Below, in pieces: positions 19,868-28,556 of a stretch of DNA of 39,520 nucleotides. The notes under the pieces are model-generated. The model searched no databases, was not told the origin of the DNA, and saw nothing but the letters and a program-made list of their open reading frames with translations. Numbering within the stretch: position 1 is the stretch's first letter; each line of letters starts with the position of its first letter. Origin of the DNA: Clostridiales bacterium (GTDB taxonomy: Bacteria; Bacillota; Clostridia; Saccharofermentanales; Saccharofermentanaceae); NCBI GenBank assembly GCA_017617525.1, contig JAFZWA010000042.1, forward strand, positions 1-39,520, in the 5' to 3' direction. The position numbers and the translations under genes were made by a program.

Positions 19868-19873
19868 ATTATA
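19868..19873 (-). promoter_or_regulatory. Probable -10 element for the CDF-MATE operon
   Basis: The minus strand carries TTATAATG, a perfect TATAAT at plus 19868-19873, 38 bp before the CDF ATG. No clear -35 is seen. About 90 bp away, TTGTAAAAT (19958-19966) on the plus strand could start gatCAB divergently. Confidence 0.45.
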
Positions 19874-19999
19874 ACAGGGTTTTCAGAAGTGGGGGTGAAA
19901 AAGCGGTACGGAATATGGTTGGTTTCGGTGTGAATAAGGGGATTCATGCGCTTTTTGTTGTAAAATGGAGGGGATGAAAATTCAAAGTTGAGGAGCCTT

Positions 20000-20287
20000 A
20001 TGGATCGATCTTCGGAAAAAGAACTGGAACGCATCGCCCGGCTTTCGGGGCTGACGCTGTCGGCGGAGGAGAAAGACATTCTCTTTGCCGACCTGTCACG
20101 CATCGTTCCTTATATGGAGCGCATCTCGGAACTGGATACTTCCGGCGCGGAGGATGCTCCTGAAGATACCGACAACGAGGCTCATTTCCGTGAAGATACG
20201 GAAAAAGCACCTTCCCTTGCCTCTGAGATCTTAGATCAGGCGCCACAGGCGAAAGACGGCATGTTCAATGTGCCTAGGATCGTGTAA
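20000..20287 (+). CDS. gatC: Asp-tRNA(Asn)/Glu-tRNA(Gln) amidotransferase subunit C
   Basis: GatC is the small scaffold subunit that stabilises GatA in the GatCAB complex. The 95-aa protein shows the typical two-helix start (SEKELERIARLSGLTLSAEE) and an acidic end (FREDTEKAPSLASEI...). The ATG at 20000 is preceded by AGGAG 5 nt upstream; a TTG at 19988 is less likely. gatA starts 10 bp after the stop. The operon implies that Gln-tRNA, and perhaps Asn-tRNA, is made by the indirect transamidation route. Confidence 0.95.
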   Translation: MDRSSEKELERIARLSGLTLSAEEKDILFADLSRIVPYMERISELDTSGAEDAPEDTDNEAHFREDTEKAPSLASEILDQAPQAKDGMFNVPRIV

Positions 20288-20297
20288 GGGGGCGCCG

Positions 20298-21761
20298 ATG
20301 GATAGAAAAGAGATCTTTACCCTCACAGCGACTGAATTGGCACAGAAGATCCGGGAGCAAAAAGTGACCTCGGAAGAAGTCGTTCACGCCGTTTTCGAAA
20401 ATATAGACGAGCATGAATGTAATATACATGCCTACCTCGATTTTTGGAAGGAAGAATCGCTTAAAAAAGCGCGCAAAATAGACGAAACGATTGCAAACAG
20501 GGGGGTTCTGGAAGACCTTTCTGATCTTCCGCTTCTCGGTGTACCCGTCGCGGTAAAGGACAATCTCCTGCTTTCCGGGAAGAAAACGACCTGCGGATCG
20601 AAGATGCTGCAGGAGTTCGTTGCCCCGTATTCGGCGACATGCGTCGAAAAACTCGAAAAAGCAGGGGCGATCATCATCGGAAAAACGAATATGGACGAGT
20701 TCGGAATGGGCGCGTCCACGGAGCATTCCTTCTACGGAGCGACACGGAATCCGAAGGATCCGACTCGAGTACCGGGCGGTTCGTCCGGAGGATCCGCCGC
20801 CGCGGTCGCGTACGGAGGAGCGTTTGCCGCGCTCGGAACAGATACCGGAGGATCCATCCGTCAGCCGGCAGCTTTCTGCGGGCTCGTCGGCCTTCGTCCG
20901 ACCTATGGATCGGTCTCCAGACACGGTCTTACCGCCTTTGCTTCCTCGATGGATGCAGCTGGCCCGATCACACGCTCAACACGCGATGCCGCAGCGCTTT
21001 TTAACATTGTTATCGGACCTGATGAAAAGGATCAGACCTCGGTTTCGACCCCGAAAGTGGACCTTGAGAAGATGGAGAGCTACGACCTTTGCGGAAAACG
21101 AATTGCGATCCCGAAGCAGCTCTTTTCGGAAGAAACAAAAGAGAATAATGAGGCGATGTCCCGCGCGGTCGAATTCTGCAGGGAAAACGGCGCCCTGGTC
21201 GAGAAGATCGATATGCCGATCCTAGATTATGCCATCGCGATCTACTATATCCTTTCCTCGGCGGAAGCATCCGCCAACCTTTCGCGCTATGACGGAATCC
21301 GTTACGGATACAGAGCTTCCGGGGCGGAAGACATCACGGAGCTTTACAGAAAGACCAGGACCGAGGGCTTCGGAAAAGAGGTCAAAAGAAGGATCCTTCT
21401 CGGAAACTATGTCCTTTCCTCCGAGCACTTCAACGACTGTTACCGTCAGGCAGAACGTGCCCGCAACATGCTGAAAAAAGCCTTTGACGAGGCATTTTCG
21501 AAATACGATCTGCTCCTCTGCCCGACAGCGCCGGGCGAGGCGCCGCTTCTCGGTGAAATCGATAAAGACCCGCTTTCTACATATATCGCTGACCTTTGCA
21601 CGGTACCTGCGAGCCTCGCGGGACTTCCCGCGGTCAGCCTGCCTTTCGCGGCCACGGAAAAAGCACTTCCCGTCGGCATCCAGTTCATCGGTCCGCGTTT
21701 CGGTGAACAGGAGATCCTGGGCGCTGCCCGATTCCTTGAGAAAGGAGGGCAGAAGCGATGA
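20298..21761 (+). CDS. gatA: Asp-tRNA(Asn)/Glu-tRNA(Gln) amidotransferase subunit A
   Basis: GatA is the glutaminase of GatCAB and passes ammonia to GatB. The amidase-signature triad is visible: K87 (VAVKDN), cis-Ser 162 (GGSSGGS, 160-166) and nucleophile Ser186 (TDTGGSIRQP). The spacings match the known Staphylococcus enzyme. The ATG at 20298 has AAGGGGG about 6 nt upstream; the frame opens 30 nt earlier, inside gatC. The 487-aa length is normal. The stop overlaps the gatB start by 4 nt. Confidence 0.97.
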   Translation: MDRKEIFTLTATELAQKIREQKVTSEEVVHAVFENIDEHECNIHAYLDFWKEESLKKARKIDETIANRGVLEDLSDLPLLGVPVAVKDNLLLSGKKTTCGSKMLQEFVAPYSATCVEKLEKAGAIIIGKTNMDEFGMGASTEHSFYGATRNPKDPTRVPGGSSGGSAAAVAYGGAFAALGTDTGGSIRQPAAFCGLVGLRPTYGSVSRHGLTAFASSMDAAGPITRSTRDAAALFNIVIGPDEKDQTSVSTPKVDLEKMESYDLCGKRIAIPKQLFSEETKENNEAMSRAVEFCRENGALVEKIDMPILDYAIAIYYILSSAEASANLSRYDGIRYGYRASGAEDITELYRKTRTEGFGKEVKRRILLGNYVLSSEHFNDCYRQAERARNMLKKAFDEAFSKYDLLLCPTAPGEAPLLGEIDKDPLSTYIADLCTVPASLAGLPAVSLPFAATEKALPVGIQFIGPRFGEQEILGAARFLEKGGQKR

Positions 21762-23191
21762 AAGATTTCGAGACCGTGATCGGACTGGAAGTCCATGTTG
21801 AATTAAAGACGAGATCGAAGATCTTCTGCTCCTGCCCGACGACCTTCGGCGCGCCGCCGAATGCCCATATCTGCGAGGTCTGCGCGGGACTTCCGGGCGC
21901 GCTTCCTCTCCTGAATAAGAAGGTTTTGGACTATGCCATCATGACATCGCTTGCCCTAAACTGCGAAGTCGAAAGGAAGAGCCGTTTTGATCGAAAGAAC
22001 TACTTTTATCCGGACCTTCCGAAAGGATATCAGATCTCCCAGCTTTATTCCCCGATCGGAAGAAACGGCTATCTGGAGATCGAAAAACCGGAGAAAAAAC
22101 GTATCCGTATCCACGAGCTTCACATGGAAGACGATGCGGGAAAACTGATCCATAATGACATCGATGACCGCACATCCATCGACCTTTCCAGGTGCGGCGT
22201 GCCGCTTCTGGAGATCGTCACCGAGCCTGATTTCCGATCCGAAGAAGAGGTGGTCTCTTTCCTGGAAGCACTTCGCACGATGTTGAAAGCACTGGGCGTT
22301 TCCGACTGTAAGATGCAGGAAGGATCGCTCCGCGCGGACGTCAATCTTTCCGTAAGAGCCATCGGCGAAGAAGCCCTCGGCACGAGAACAGAGATGAAGA
22401 ATCTTTCTTCCTTCCGCGCGGTCAGTAAGGCGATAGAATTTGAGGCGGCCCGCCAGTGGGAGATCGTCCGAAACGGCGGAATCATCGAGCGCGAGACGCG
22501 CCGCTGGGACGAAGAAAAAGAGCAGTCGCTCTCGATGCGAAAGAAAGAAGACGCCGCGGAATATAAGTATTTCCCGGAGCCGGACATTCCGGTGATCCTG
22601 ATCTCCGATGAAAAGATCGATGAGATTCGATCTGTTCTCCCGGAGCTCCCGAGTCAGAAATACCACCGATATATCGAAGAACTGAAACTGCCCGACTACG
22701 ATGCCGGCATACTGTCCGCAAATAAAGAGACCGCGGTGCTTTTCGAGAAGACGGCGGAGATCTGCGGAGACCCGAAGGACGCTTCCAACTGGATCATGGT
22801 GGACCTCATGAAGCTTTTAAACGACACCGGCACGCTCCCGGAGGACATGGTGATCCGCGAAGAATCCCTCGGCGAGATCATCGTTATGGTCAAAGAGGGA
22901 AAGATCTCACGAGCATCCGGAAAAGAGATCCTGAAGGCGGCATTTGTTGAAGACGCGATCCCGAAGGAATACGCGGATGCCCATGATCTGTGGCTCATTT
23001 CCGATCCGAAGCTCCTGGAAGACGCGGTCGACAAGGTCATATCCGCAAACGAAAAGTCCGTTGGTGAGTACCTTTCGGGCAAAACGAAAAACTTCCGGTT
23101 CCTCTTGGGACAGTCGATGCGCGAAACTAAGGGAAAAGCCGATCCGGCGCTTCTTTCCGAGATCCTGAAAAACAAGCTCGCGCTACTTTAA
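21758..23191 (+). CDS. gatB: Asp-tRNA(Asn)/Glu-tRNA(Gln) amidotransferase subunit B
   Basis: GatB phosphorylates the misacylated Glu or Asp on the tRNA and amidates it with ammonia from GatA. The sequence begins ETVIGLEVHVELKTRSKIFC and carries the zinc-binding cysteines C24, C26, C39 and C42. The YPDLPKGYQISQ motif and the GatB/YqeY tail (about 330-477) follow. The ATG overlaps the gatA stop (ATGA), and AAAGGAGGG sits upstream. No clear terminator separates it from the Sel1 gene 63 bp on. Confidence 0.97.
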   Translation: MKDFETVIGLEVHVELKTRSKIFCSCPTTFGAPPNAHICEVCAGLPGALPLLNKKVLDYAIMTSLALNCEVERKSRFDRKNYFYPDLPKGYQISQLYSPIGRNGYLEIEKPEKKRIRIHELHMEDDAGKLIHNDIDDRTSIDLSRCGVPLLEIVTEPDFRSEEEVVSFLEALRTMLKALGVSDCKMQEGSLRADVNLSVRAIGEEALGTRTEMKNLSSFRAVSKAIEFEAARQWEIVRNGGIIERETRRWDEEKEQSLSMRKKEDAAEYKYFPEPDIPVILISDEKIDEIRSVLPELPSQKYHRYIEELKLPDYDAGILSANKETAVLFEKTAEICGDPKDASNWIMVDLMKLLNDTGTLPEDMVIREESLGEIIVMVKEGKISRASGKEILKAAFVEDAIPKEYADAHDLWLISDPKLLEDAVDKVISANEKSVGEYLSGKTKNFRFLLGQSMRETKGKADPALLSEILKNKLALL

Positions 23192-23254
23192 TTGACCACG
23201 ATTTTACACCGTCGGGACGGCGACAAGTTCCGCTTTTTATGAGAAAATAAATCC

Positions 23255-25735
23255 ATGGACGATAAGGAAAGAAACTTTTACGATAAGATCAAAGACGCAG
23301 TCAGCGCCTACGTGCTTCACGATCCGAACGCACAGGCGGCGACCGCTTTCGACCGCGAAAAAAGAATGAAGTCGGTCGATGACAAGACTCTTTCCATGTT
23401 CAGGGAATCTGCGGAAGCAGGTCATCCGTTTTCCTGTTTTAATCTCGGGCGCTGCTATGAGACCGGATCCGGTGTTGAGAAGGATCTGGAGCAGGCCTAT
23501 GAATGGTATCGAAAAGCAGCTGCCGGCGGCGATGTAAACGCGTGGCTCGCGCTCGCGAAGATGTTCGATACCGGAACTTATGTCGACAAAGACCCGAAGG
23601 AAGCCGCCATGTGGCTTTCCCGCGCGGCGAATAAAGAGCATCCGATCGCCATGATCGGCATGGGTCAGAAATATACCCGAGGAGACGGCGTCGAAAGAGA
23701 TCACCAAAAAGCACTGGAGCTTTTCAAAGAGGCGAGAAAGCTGGCGCCGGGCATCGGAAGCTACATCCTCGGTGAGGCCATCGGCGACGGTATCGGTTGT
23801 AAAAAAGACTACGCCGAAGCAGTCAAACTTTTTGAGGAAGCCCATGAACACAAATTTCCGCTTGGCACCTACAATCTCGGCATGATGCTCGAGATGGGTC
23901 TGGGCTGCGAAAAGGATGAAAAGAGAGGCTTCGAACTCATCAAGCAGGCCGCGGACGAGGGCATCCCGGAGGCGATGTACAGGATCGCTTTCCACTACCG
24001 GGAAGGCACTTCCGAAGCCAAGCAGGATGATAAGCTCGCGTTCGAGTATTTCAAAAAAGCGGCGGATAAAGATTTCCCGCCGGCACTGGTCGAAGTGGGC
24101 CTTTGCTACGAAAACGGCGTGGGCACCGAGATGAATAAAGAAGAGGCCTTTAAGTGCTACGAAAAGGGCGCGAAGGCAGGACTTCACACGGCGATCGTCT
24201 GCCTCGGCGTATGCTACCGCTCCGGTATCGGATGTGAAGTGAACGAAGAAAAAGCAATGGAGCTGATGGAAGATGCCGTCGCGCTCGGAAATACCCGCGC
24301 GTATCACCTGATGGCCAGCTTCCTTTTCGAAGAGAATCCTTACGACGAACGCGCCATGAACCTCGAGATGGTGGCCGCAAAGGCCGGATTCGCGAGATCG
24401 TCGATGTTCCTCGGCGGATTCTTCGTCCAGAACAGCGATATGGGGCCGAATAAGGACAGAGCCGAGCATTATTTCCGTCTTGCGGCCCGCGAGGGTGACG
24501 GCACGGCGATGTTCGAGCTCGCCGAGATCATCGACACGGAAGAGAATAAAGACAACGAAAAGGTCCAGAAAGAGCTTGCTGCGCTTTATGCGGCAAGTGC
24601 CGACTCGGGGCATCCTCTCGCGGCATATAAGATGGCGCAGAAGTATAAGGATCCTTCCTCCTGCAAGACTCCCGAAGAAGCCGAGATCAATGAGACTCAC
24701 TACATGTGCATCGCGGCGACCGGAGGAATTCCCGACGCGGCAAAAGAGATCGGCGAAAAAAGCTTCTGGGGCGATAAGATGCGCGTCAGTTTCCCGTCGG
24801 CGTGCGCCCTTTACCGCTTGGCGGCAGAGGACCTCGGGGATTCCGGACTTATGGCCAAATACGCCTACACCAGACTCATCATTCTCGGTGACTGGCTCTA
24901 TAAGCAGACGGGATTTCTCAACAAGGGCATGATCCCCGCTGCGGAAGCAGAGAGAAAGAAGCTCCGGGAGAACAAGGATTTCGTGGAGGCCGTTCTGACG
25001 CTTAATAACCTTGCCGCGGAAAATGTTCCGGAGGCGCGTTTGTTCCGTCCTTTGGTAAAAGCACTTTTCTTCGGCTCTGATCTTTCTGACGAAGAGGACA
25101 GGTCGGATCTTCAGTTTATCGACGAGCAGCCGGATTCTCGGGAAAAGAAATATGTGAAGGGCCTGATCGCCGCGATCGTCCATCAGGATCAGCCGAAAGA
25201 AGCGATCGATATCCTTTCGGACGCGAGAGAAAACTACGGCGTCGGAAATGTAAACTATATCCTCGGAAACCTTTACGAGACTCTGGCAAAGGGTCCGCGC
25301 AAGATGAGAAAGACGGATGTCCCCGTCCTTGTCGCGCCTGGAAATAAGTGGACGAGGAAAAAGAAAAATACGAAAGAAGATTACTTAAGGTCGGCGCAGG
25401 CCTACTATCTTGATGCATACTCAAAAGGTGAATCCAAGTCGGCCGCGATGTTCGATTATTCCGCGGATCAGCTGCTCGCGGATGCCAAGCAGAGATGCCT
25501 GACCGCAAGCGGGCTCGTTCTTCTTATTTCGATCCCGCTTCTGTATCTGTTGTTTTTGATGAATCACGAAGGACCCATGACATCACAGGAGAAGTGGGAT
25601 ATTCTTTTCAAGCTCATCGGTATCGTGTTCCTGGTCTACCTGGGACTCTTCATACTGTATGAGGTATTGACCTTCGTGAAGAAACTGCAATATAAAAAGA
25701 AATCCGGAAGAACGTTAAAGGAGATGAAGAAATAA
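23255..25735 (+). CDS. Sel1-like repeat protein with C-terminal membrane anchor
   Basis: The 826-aa protein is mostly tandem Sel1-type (TPR-like) helical repeats of about 36 residues. The pattern A..YNLG..Y..G.GV..D...A..WY.KAA..G recurs from about residue 50 to 330 and, more loosely, to about 700. Such solenoids mediate protein-protein contacts. Two hydrophobic segments at about 752-771 and 785-808 anchor it, with a basic tail (KKKSGRTLKEMKK). No signal peptide is present, so the repeats should face the cytoplasm. Several Cys residues are scattered through the repeats. Its stop abuts the trmL GTG, so it is in one transcription unit with trmL. The client is unknown. Confidence 0.85.
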   Translation: MDDKERNFYDKIKDAVSAYVLHDPNAQAATAFDREKRMKSVDDKTLSMFRESAEAGHPFSCFNLGRCYETGSGVEKDLEQAYEWYRKAAAGGDVNAWLALAKMFDTGTYVDKDPKEAAMWLSRAANKEHPIAMIGMGQKYTRGDGVERDHQKALELFKEARKLAPGIGSYILGEAIGDGIGCKKDYAEAVKLFEEAHEHKFPLGTYNLGMMLEMGLGCEKDEKRGFELIKQAADEGIPEAMYRIAFHYREGTSEAKQDDKLAFEYFKKAADKDFPPALVEVGLCYENGVGTEMNKEEAFKCYEKGAKAGLHTAIVCLGVCYRSGIGCEVNEEKAMELMEDAVALGNTRAYHLMASFLFEENPYDERAMNLEMVAAKAGFARSSMFLGGFFVQNSDMGPNKDRAEHYFRLAAREGDGTAMFELAEIIDTEENKDNEKVQKELAALYAASADSGHPLAAYKMAQKYKDPSSCKTPEEAEINETHYMCIAATGGIPDAAKEIGEKSFWGDKMRVSFPSACALYRLAAEDLGDSGLMAKYAYTRLIILGDWLYKQTGFLNKGMIPAAEAERKKLRENKDFVEAVLTLNNLAAENVPEARLFRPLVKALFFGSDLSDEEDRSDLQFIDEQPDSREKKYVKGLIAAIVHQDQPKEAIDILSDARENYGVGNVNYILGNLYETLAKGPRKMRKTDVPVLVAPGNKWTRKKKNTKEDYLRSAQAYYLDAYSKGESKSAAMFDYSADQLLADAKQRCLTASGLVLLISIPLLYLLFLMNHEGPMTSQEKWDILFKLIGIVFLVYLGLFILYEVLTFVKKLQYKKKSGRTLKEMKK

Positions 25736-26272
25736 GTGTCTGTACATGTAGTTCTTTTTGAGCCGGAGATCCCTCAGAATACGGGAAATATCCTTCGTAC
25801 CTGCGTGGCTGCGAATACGCATGTTCATATCATCAAACCGCTGGGTTTCGAGCTTAGTAAGGAGACGCTGAAAAGATCCGCATCCAATCATCTCGATCAC
25901 GCGGACTACACTCTCTACGAGAATTTCGAGGATTTCGAATCGAAGAATCCCGGCACGTATTTCTACATGACCCGCTACGGCAAAAAGCCACACAGCAGCT
26001 ACGATTTCGCGTCCGTAAAAGACGATATCTATCTGATCTTCGGAAAGGAGAGCACGGGCATCCCGTACGACCGCCTTCGCGATCATCTGGACTACTGTTT
26101 CCGTATTCCCATGTCCGGAAACTGCAGAAGCCTGAACCTCTCCAACGCCGTTGCCATCGCGCTTTACGAAGTCATGCGCCAACTGGATTATCCGGACCTG
26201 TCGCTGACCGAAGTCCAAAAAGGTGAGGACTTCCTGGAGTCCTTCGACATCCGCCCGTTCAGAAAGGAATAA
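25736..26272 (+). CDS. trmL: tRNA (cytidine/uridine-34 2'-O)-methyltransferase TrmL
   Basis: TrmL is a SPOUT enzyme that 2'-O-methylates the wobble base of tRNA(Leu) isoacceptors. Family marks are the start VHVVLFEPEIPQNTGNILRT, the SAM-knot motifs YLIFGKESTGIP and RIPMSGNCRSLNLSNAVAIA, and the 178-aa length. It begins with GTG directly after the Sel1 stop; GGAGATGA lies about 8 nt upstream inside the Sel1 gene. The start is supported because the family homology begins at the second residue. The next gene follows after 3 bp. Confidence 0.95.
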   Translation: MSVHVVLFEPEIPQNTGNILRTCVAANTHVHIIKPLGFELSKETLKRSASNHLDHADYTLYENFEDFESKNPGTYFYMTRYGKKPHSSYDFASVKDDIYLIFGKESTGIPYDRLRDHLDYCFRIPMSGNCRSLNLSNAVAIALYEVMRQLDYPDLSLTEVQKGEDFLESFDIRPFRKE

Positions 26273-26275
26273 GTT

Positions 26276-28552
26276 ATGGAAGATCCCGAGCGAAAAGCAC
26301 TACCCGAGGAAGAGATCGGTGAGGAGAAGGAGCCCGCTACGGAAGCTCCGGAGGAAGAAGTCGCCTCGGACACTTCTGAAGAAGTTGTTGCTTCGGAACC
26401 GCAGAAGCCGGAAAAACCGAAGAGACCGGTCCTGGGCTGGCTCGCGACCCTCTGGCTTCCGCTCGATATGCTCATTTCCGAGGGCTGTTTCGCGCTTCTG
26501 GTCGGGAACTCACTTACTTATTACACAGGTGTTCTTGCCCTGAGCATGGCGTTTTTCGTGACAGCCCTGATCCTTCTGGTCCCGAAAAAGAAGTTCAAGG
26601 TCATTTCCATCGGCGTCATTACTCACTTATTGACGATCATCTATATTTCGCAATACATCTACTTCAAGATCTTCGGTACGATCTTCGTATGGGCGTCCAT
26701 CTCCTCCGGAGGCGCGGGCGCTGTTGCCGAGTATAACGGCGTTGTACGAAATGCCATGCTCCACGGTTGGTGGGGGATCCTGATCCTCATCCTTCCGTCC
26801 GTGATCTACTGGCCGGTGATCCGAAGATTCGTAAAAGAGATCCCCGTTCCCGGAAGAAAGCAGCTGCTCGCGGCTGCCGCCGCATTTGTTGTCATAACGC
26901 TTGTCGGAACTCTTCAGATCCTGTCCGACAGAAAAGGCGCGTCAAATCCGCGCCGCCTGTATCTTTCGGAGTTCTCGCAGGACGCTTCGCTTCGTACCTT
27001 CGGTCTGGCACCGACGATGGCGCTGGACCTTCGCATGAATGTCCTGGGCATCAAAAAAGAGGAAAAGGTCAATGTCGACGTCAGCGATATCGTGATCGAG
27101 ACGAAAGCGCCGGACCAGGCAACGCCTGCTCCGACGGCGACTCCGATCCCGACACCGGAACCGACCCGCGCCCCTGATGCGACACCTACACCTACTCCCG
27201 CGCCCACACCGACGCCGACTCCGTATCCGAAGAATGTCCTGGATATCGATTTCGATCTGGATGAAGAAAATAAGACCTACCGCTCCATGAACGAGTTCTT
27301 TTCGCAAAGACAGCCGACGACCATGAACGAGTACACCGGCATGTTCGAGGGAAAGAACCTGATCCTTTTGACGGCGGAAGCTTTTTCCGGCTACGTCATC
27401 GATCCGGAACTGACACCGACGCTCTACAAGCTTTCGACGGAAGGTTTTGTTTTCAACAATTTCTACACACCGATCTGGTACGTATCCACATCGGACGGCG
27501 AGTTCGTCGAGACCACGGGACTGATCCCGAAATCCGGTACCTGGAGCTACACGAGGATCGCGAAAAACTACATGCCTTTCGCGTTCGGTAACCAGTTCGC
27601 CGCACTGGGGTATAAGACTTACGCTTTCCACGATCACACCTACACGTACTACCACAGAGACCGCTCGTATCCGGTCATGGGCTACACGTATTACGGTGTC
27701 GGAAACGGACTTGATATCGAGCAGACCTGGCCGGAGTCCGATGTTGAGATGATCGAGGAGACCGTCGATTACTATCTCGACGGCAGTGGGGATCCGTTCC
27801 ACGTTTACTACATGACGGTCAGCGGCCATCTTCCGTATTCGTACGGCGACAACAAGATGAGCACGAAGAACAGAGACCTCGTAAAGGATCTGGATTACAG
27901 TACTGCCGTAAAAGCATACATTGCCTGCCAGATCGAGCTCGACCGCGCGCTGGAGCTTCTGATCCGGAAACTGGATGAAGCGGGAGAACTTGAGAACACG
28001 GTCATCGCTCTTGGCGCGGATCACTATCCTTACGGTCTGGACCCGAGTCAGTACAATGAGCTTTGCGGAAAGAAGATGACGGATCCGTTCACTCGTTATG
28101 AGAACGCCTTTATCCTCTGGAGCGGCGACATGACGGAGCCTGTGGTGGTCGATGAATACTGCAGCAGTCTGGACATCGCGCCGACGCTCGCGAACCTTTT
28201 CGGACTTCCTTATGATTCACGTCTTTACATCGGCACGGACGTCTTTGCGCCGGAACCGAACTACGTTATCTTCAGCGACAAGAGTTTCATCAACGACAAG
28301 ATCATGTACAACGCAGGAAGCGGCACGGTCACGCCGCTTGTCGACGAGGACATCACGCCGGAGTATGTAAAGGAATGCATCGAGTATGTAAGTGAGCTTT
28401 ACACGAATTCCGGAAACATCATCGAAAAGGACTACTACGGATATCTGTTCCCGGACGGGGCACCATGGCTCATGACGGATCAGGCAGATACAAAAGATCC
28501 GTCTGACGTTTCAGATCAGACGGATCAGGAAGACACTTCGCAGGGCGGATAA
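26276..28552 (+). CDS. LTA-synthase-like membrane sulfatase/phosphoglycerol transferase
   Basis: The architecture matches LtaS-type enzymes, which polymerise or transfer glycerol-phosphate outside the membrane. An acidic cytoplasmic N-terminus (1-50) precedes about five membrane segments (55-215). A Thr/Pro-rich linker of TP repeats (about 279-319) joins the extracellular alkaline-phosphatase-like domain. The Thr nucleophile is T405 in STSDGEF, the metal Glu is E368 in LTAEAF, and a second metal motif reads GADHYP. The substrate is inferred: glycerol- or ribitol-like phosphate on teichoic acid, or another glycan. At 758 aa it is longer than LtaS (about 650). The last codons contain an 11-bp inverted repeat (28496-28526). 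Confidence 0.85.
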   Translation: MEDPERKALPEEEIGEEKEPATEAPEEEVASDTSEEVVASEPQKPEKPKRPVLGWLATLWLPLDMLISEGCFALLVGNSLTYYTGVLALSMAFFVTALILLVPKKKFKVISIGVITHLLTIIYISQYIYFKIFGTIFVWASISSGGAGAVAEYNGVVRNAMLHGWWGILILILPSVIYWPVIRRFVKEIPVPGRKQLLAAAAAFVVITLVGTLQILSDRKGASNPRRLYLSEFSQDASLRTFGLAPTMALDLRMNVLGIKKEEKVNVDVSDIVIETKAPDQATPAPTATPIPTPEPTRAPDATPTPTPAPTPTPTPYPKNVLDIDFDLDEENKTYRSMNEFFSQRQPTTMNEYTGMFEGKNLILLTAEAFSGYVIDPELTPTLYKLSTEGFVFNNFYTPIWYVSTSDGEFVETTGLIPKSGTWSYTRIAKNYMPFAFGNQFAALGYKTYAFHDHTYTYYHRDRSYPVMGYTYYGVGNGLDIEQTWPESDVEMIEETVDYYLDGSGDPFHVYYMTVSGHLPYSYGDNKMSTKNRDLVKDLDYSTAVKAYIACQIELDRALELLIRKLDEAGELENTVIALGADHYPYGLDPSQYNELCGKKMTDPFTRYENAFILWSGDMTEPVVVDEYCSSLDIAPTLANLFGLPYDSRLYIGTDVFAPEPNYVIFSDKSFINDKIMYNAGSGTVTPLVDEDITPEYVKECIEYVSELYTNSGNIIEKDYYGYLFPDGAPWLMTDQADTKDPSDVSDQTDQEDTSQGG
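28496..28526 (+). repeat. Inverted repeat within the 3' end of the LTA-synthase-like gene
   Basis: GATCCGTCTGA (28496-28506) pairs perfectly with TCAGACGGATC (28516-28526) around a 9-nt loop. It codes for part of an Asp/Ser/Thr-rich tail and lacks a T-run. It could act as an intrinsic 3' hairpin. Confidence 0.6.
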
Positions 28553-28556
28553 ACGA

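Noticed and set aside
23237-25183. 648-codon open frame on the minus strand opposite the Sel1 gene
   Set aside because: It is the antisense shadow of a GC-rich coding region, has no ribosome site or recognisable domain, and conflicts with the clear Sel1 repeats. Many similar shadows occur opposite dnaA, gyrB, guaA and others.
27112-27231. Repeated ACTCCG/ACACCG units that look like a short tandem DNA repeat
   Set aside because: They code for the Thr/Pro linker of the LTA-synthase-like protein and are explained by it.
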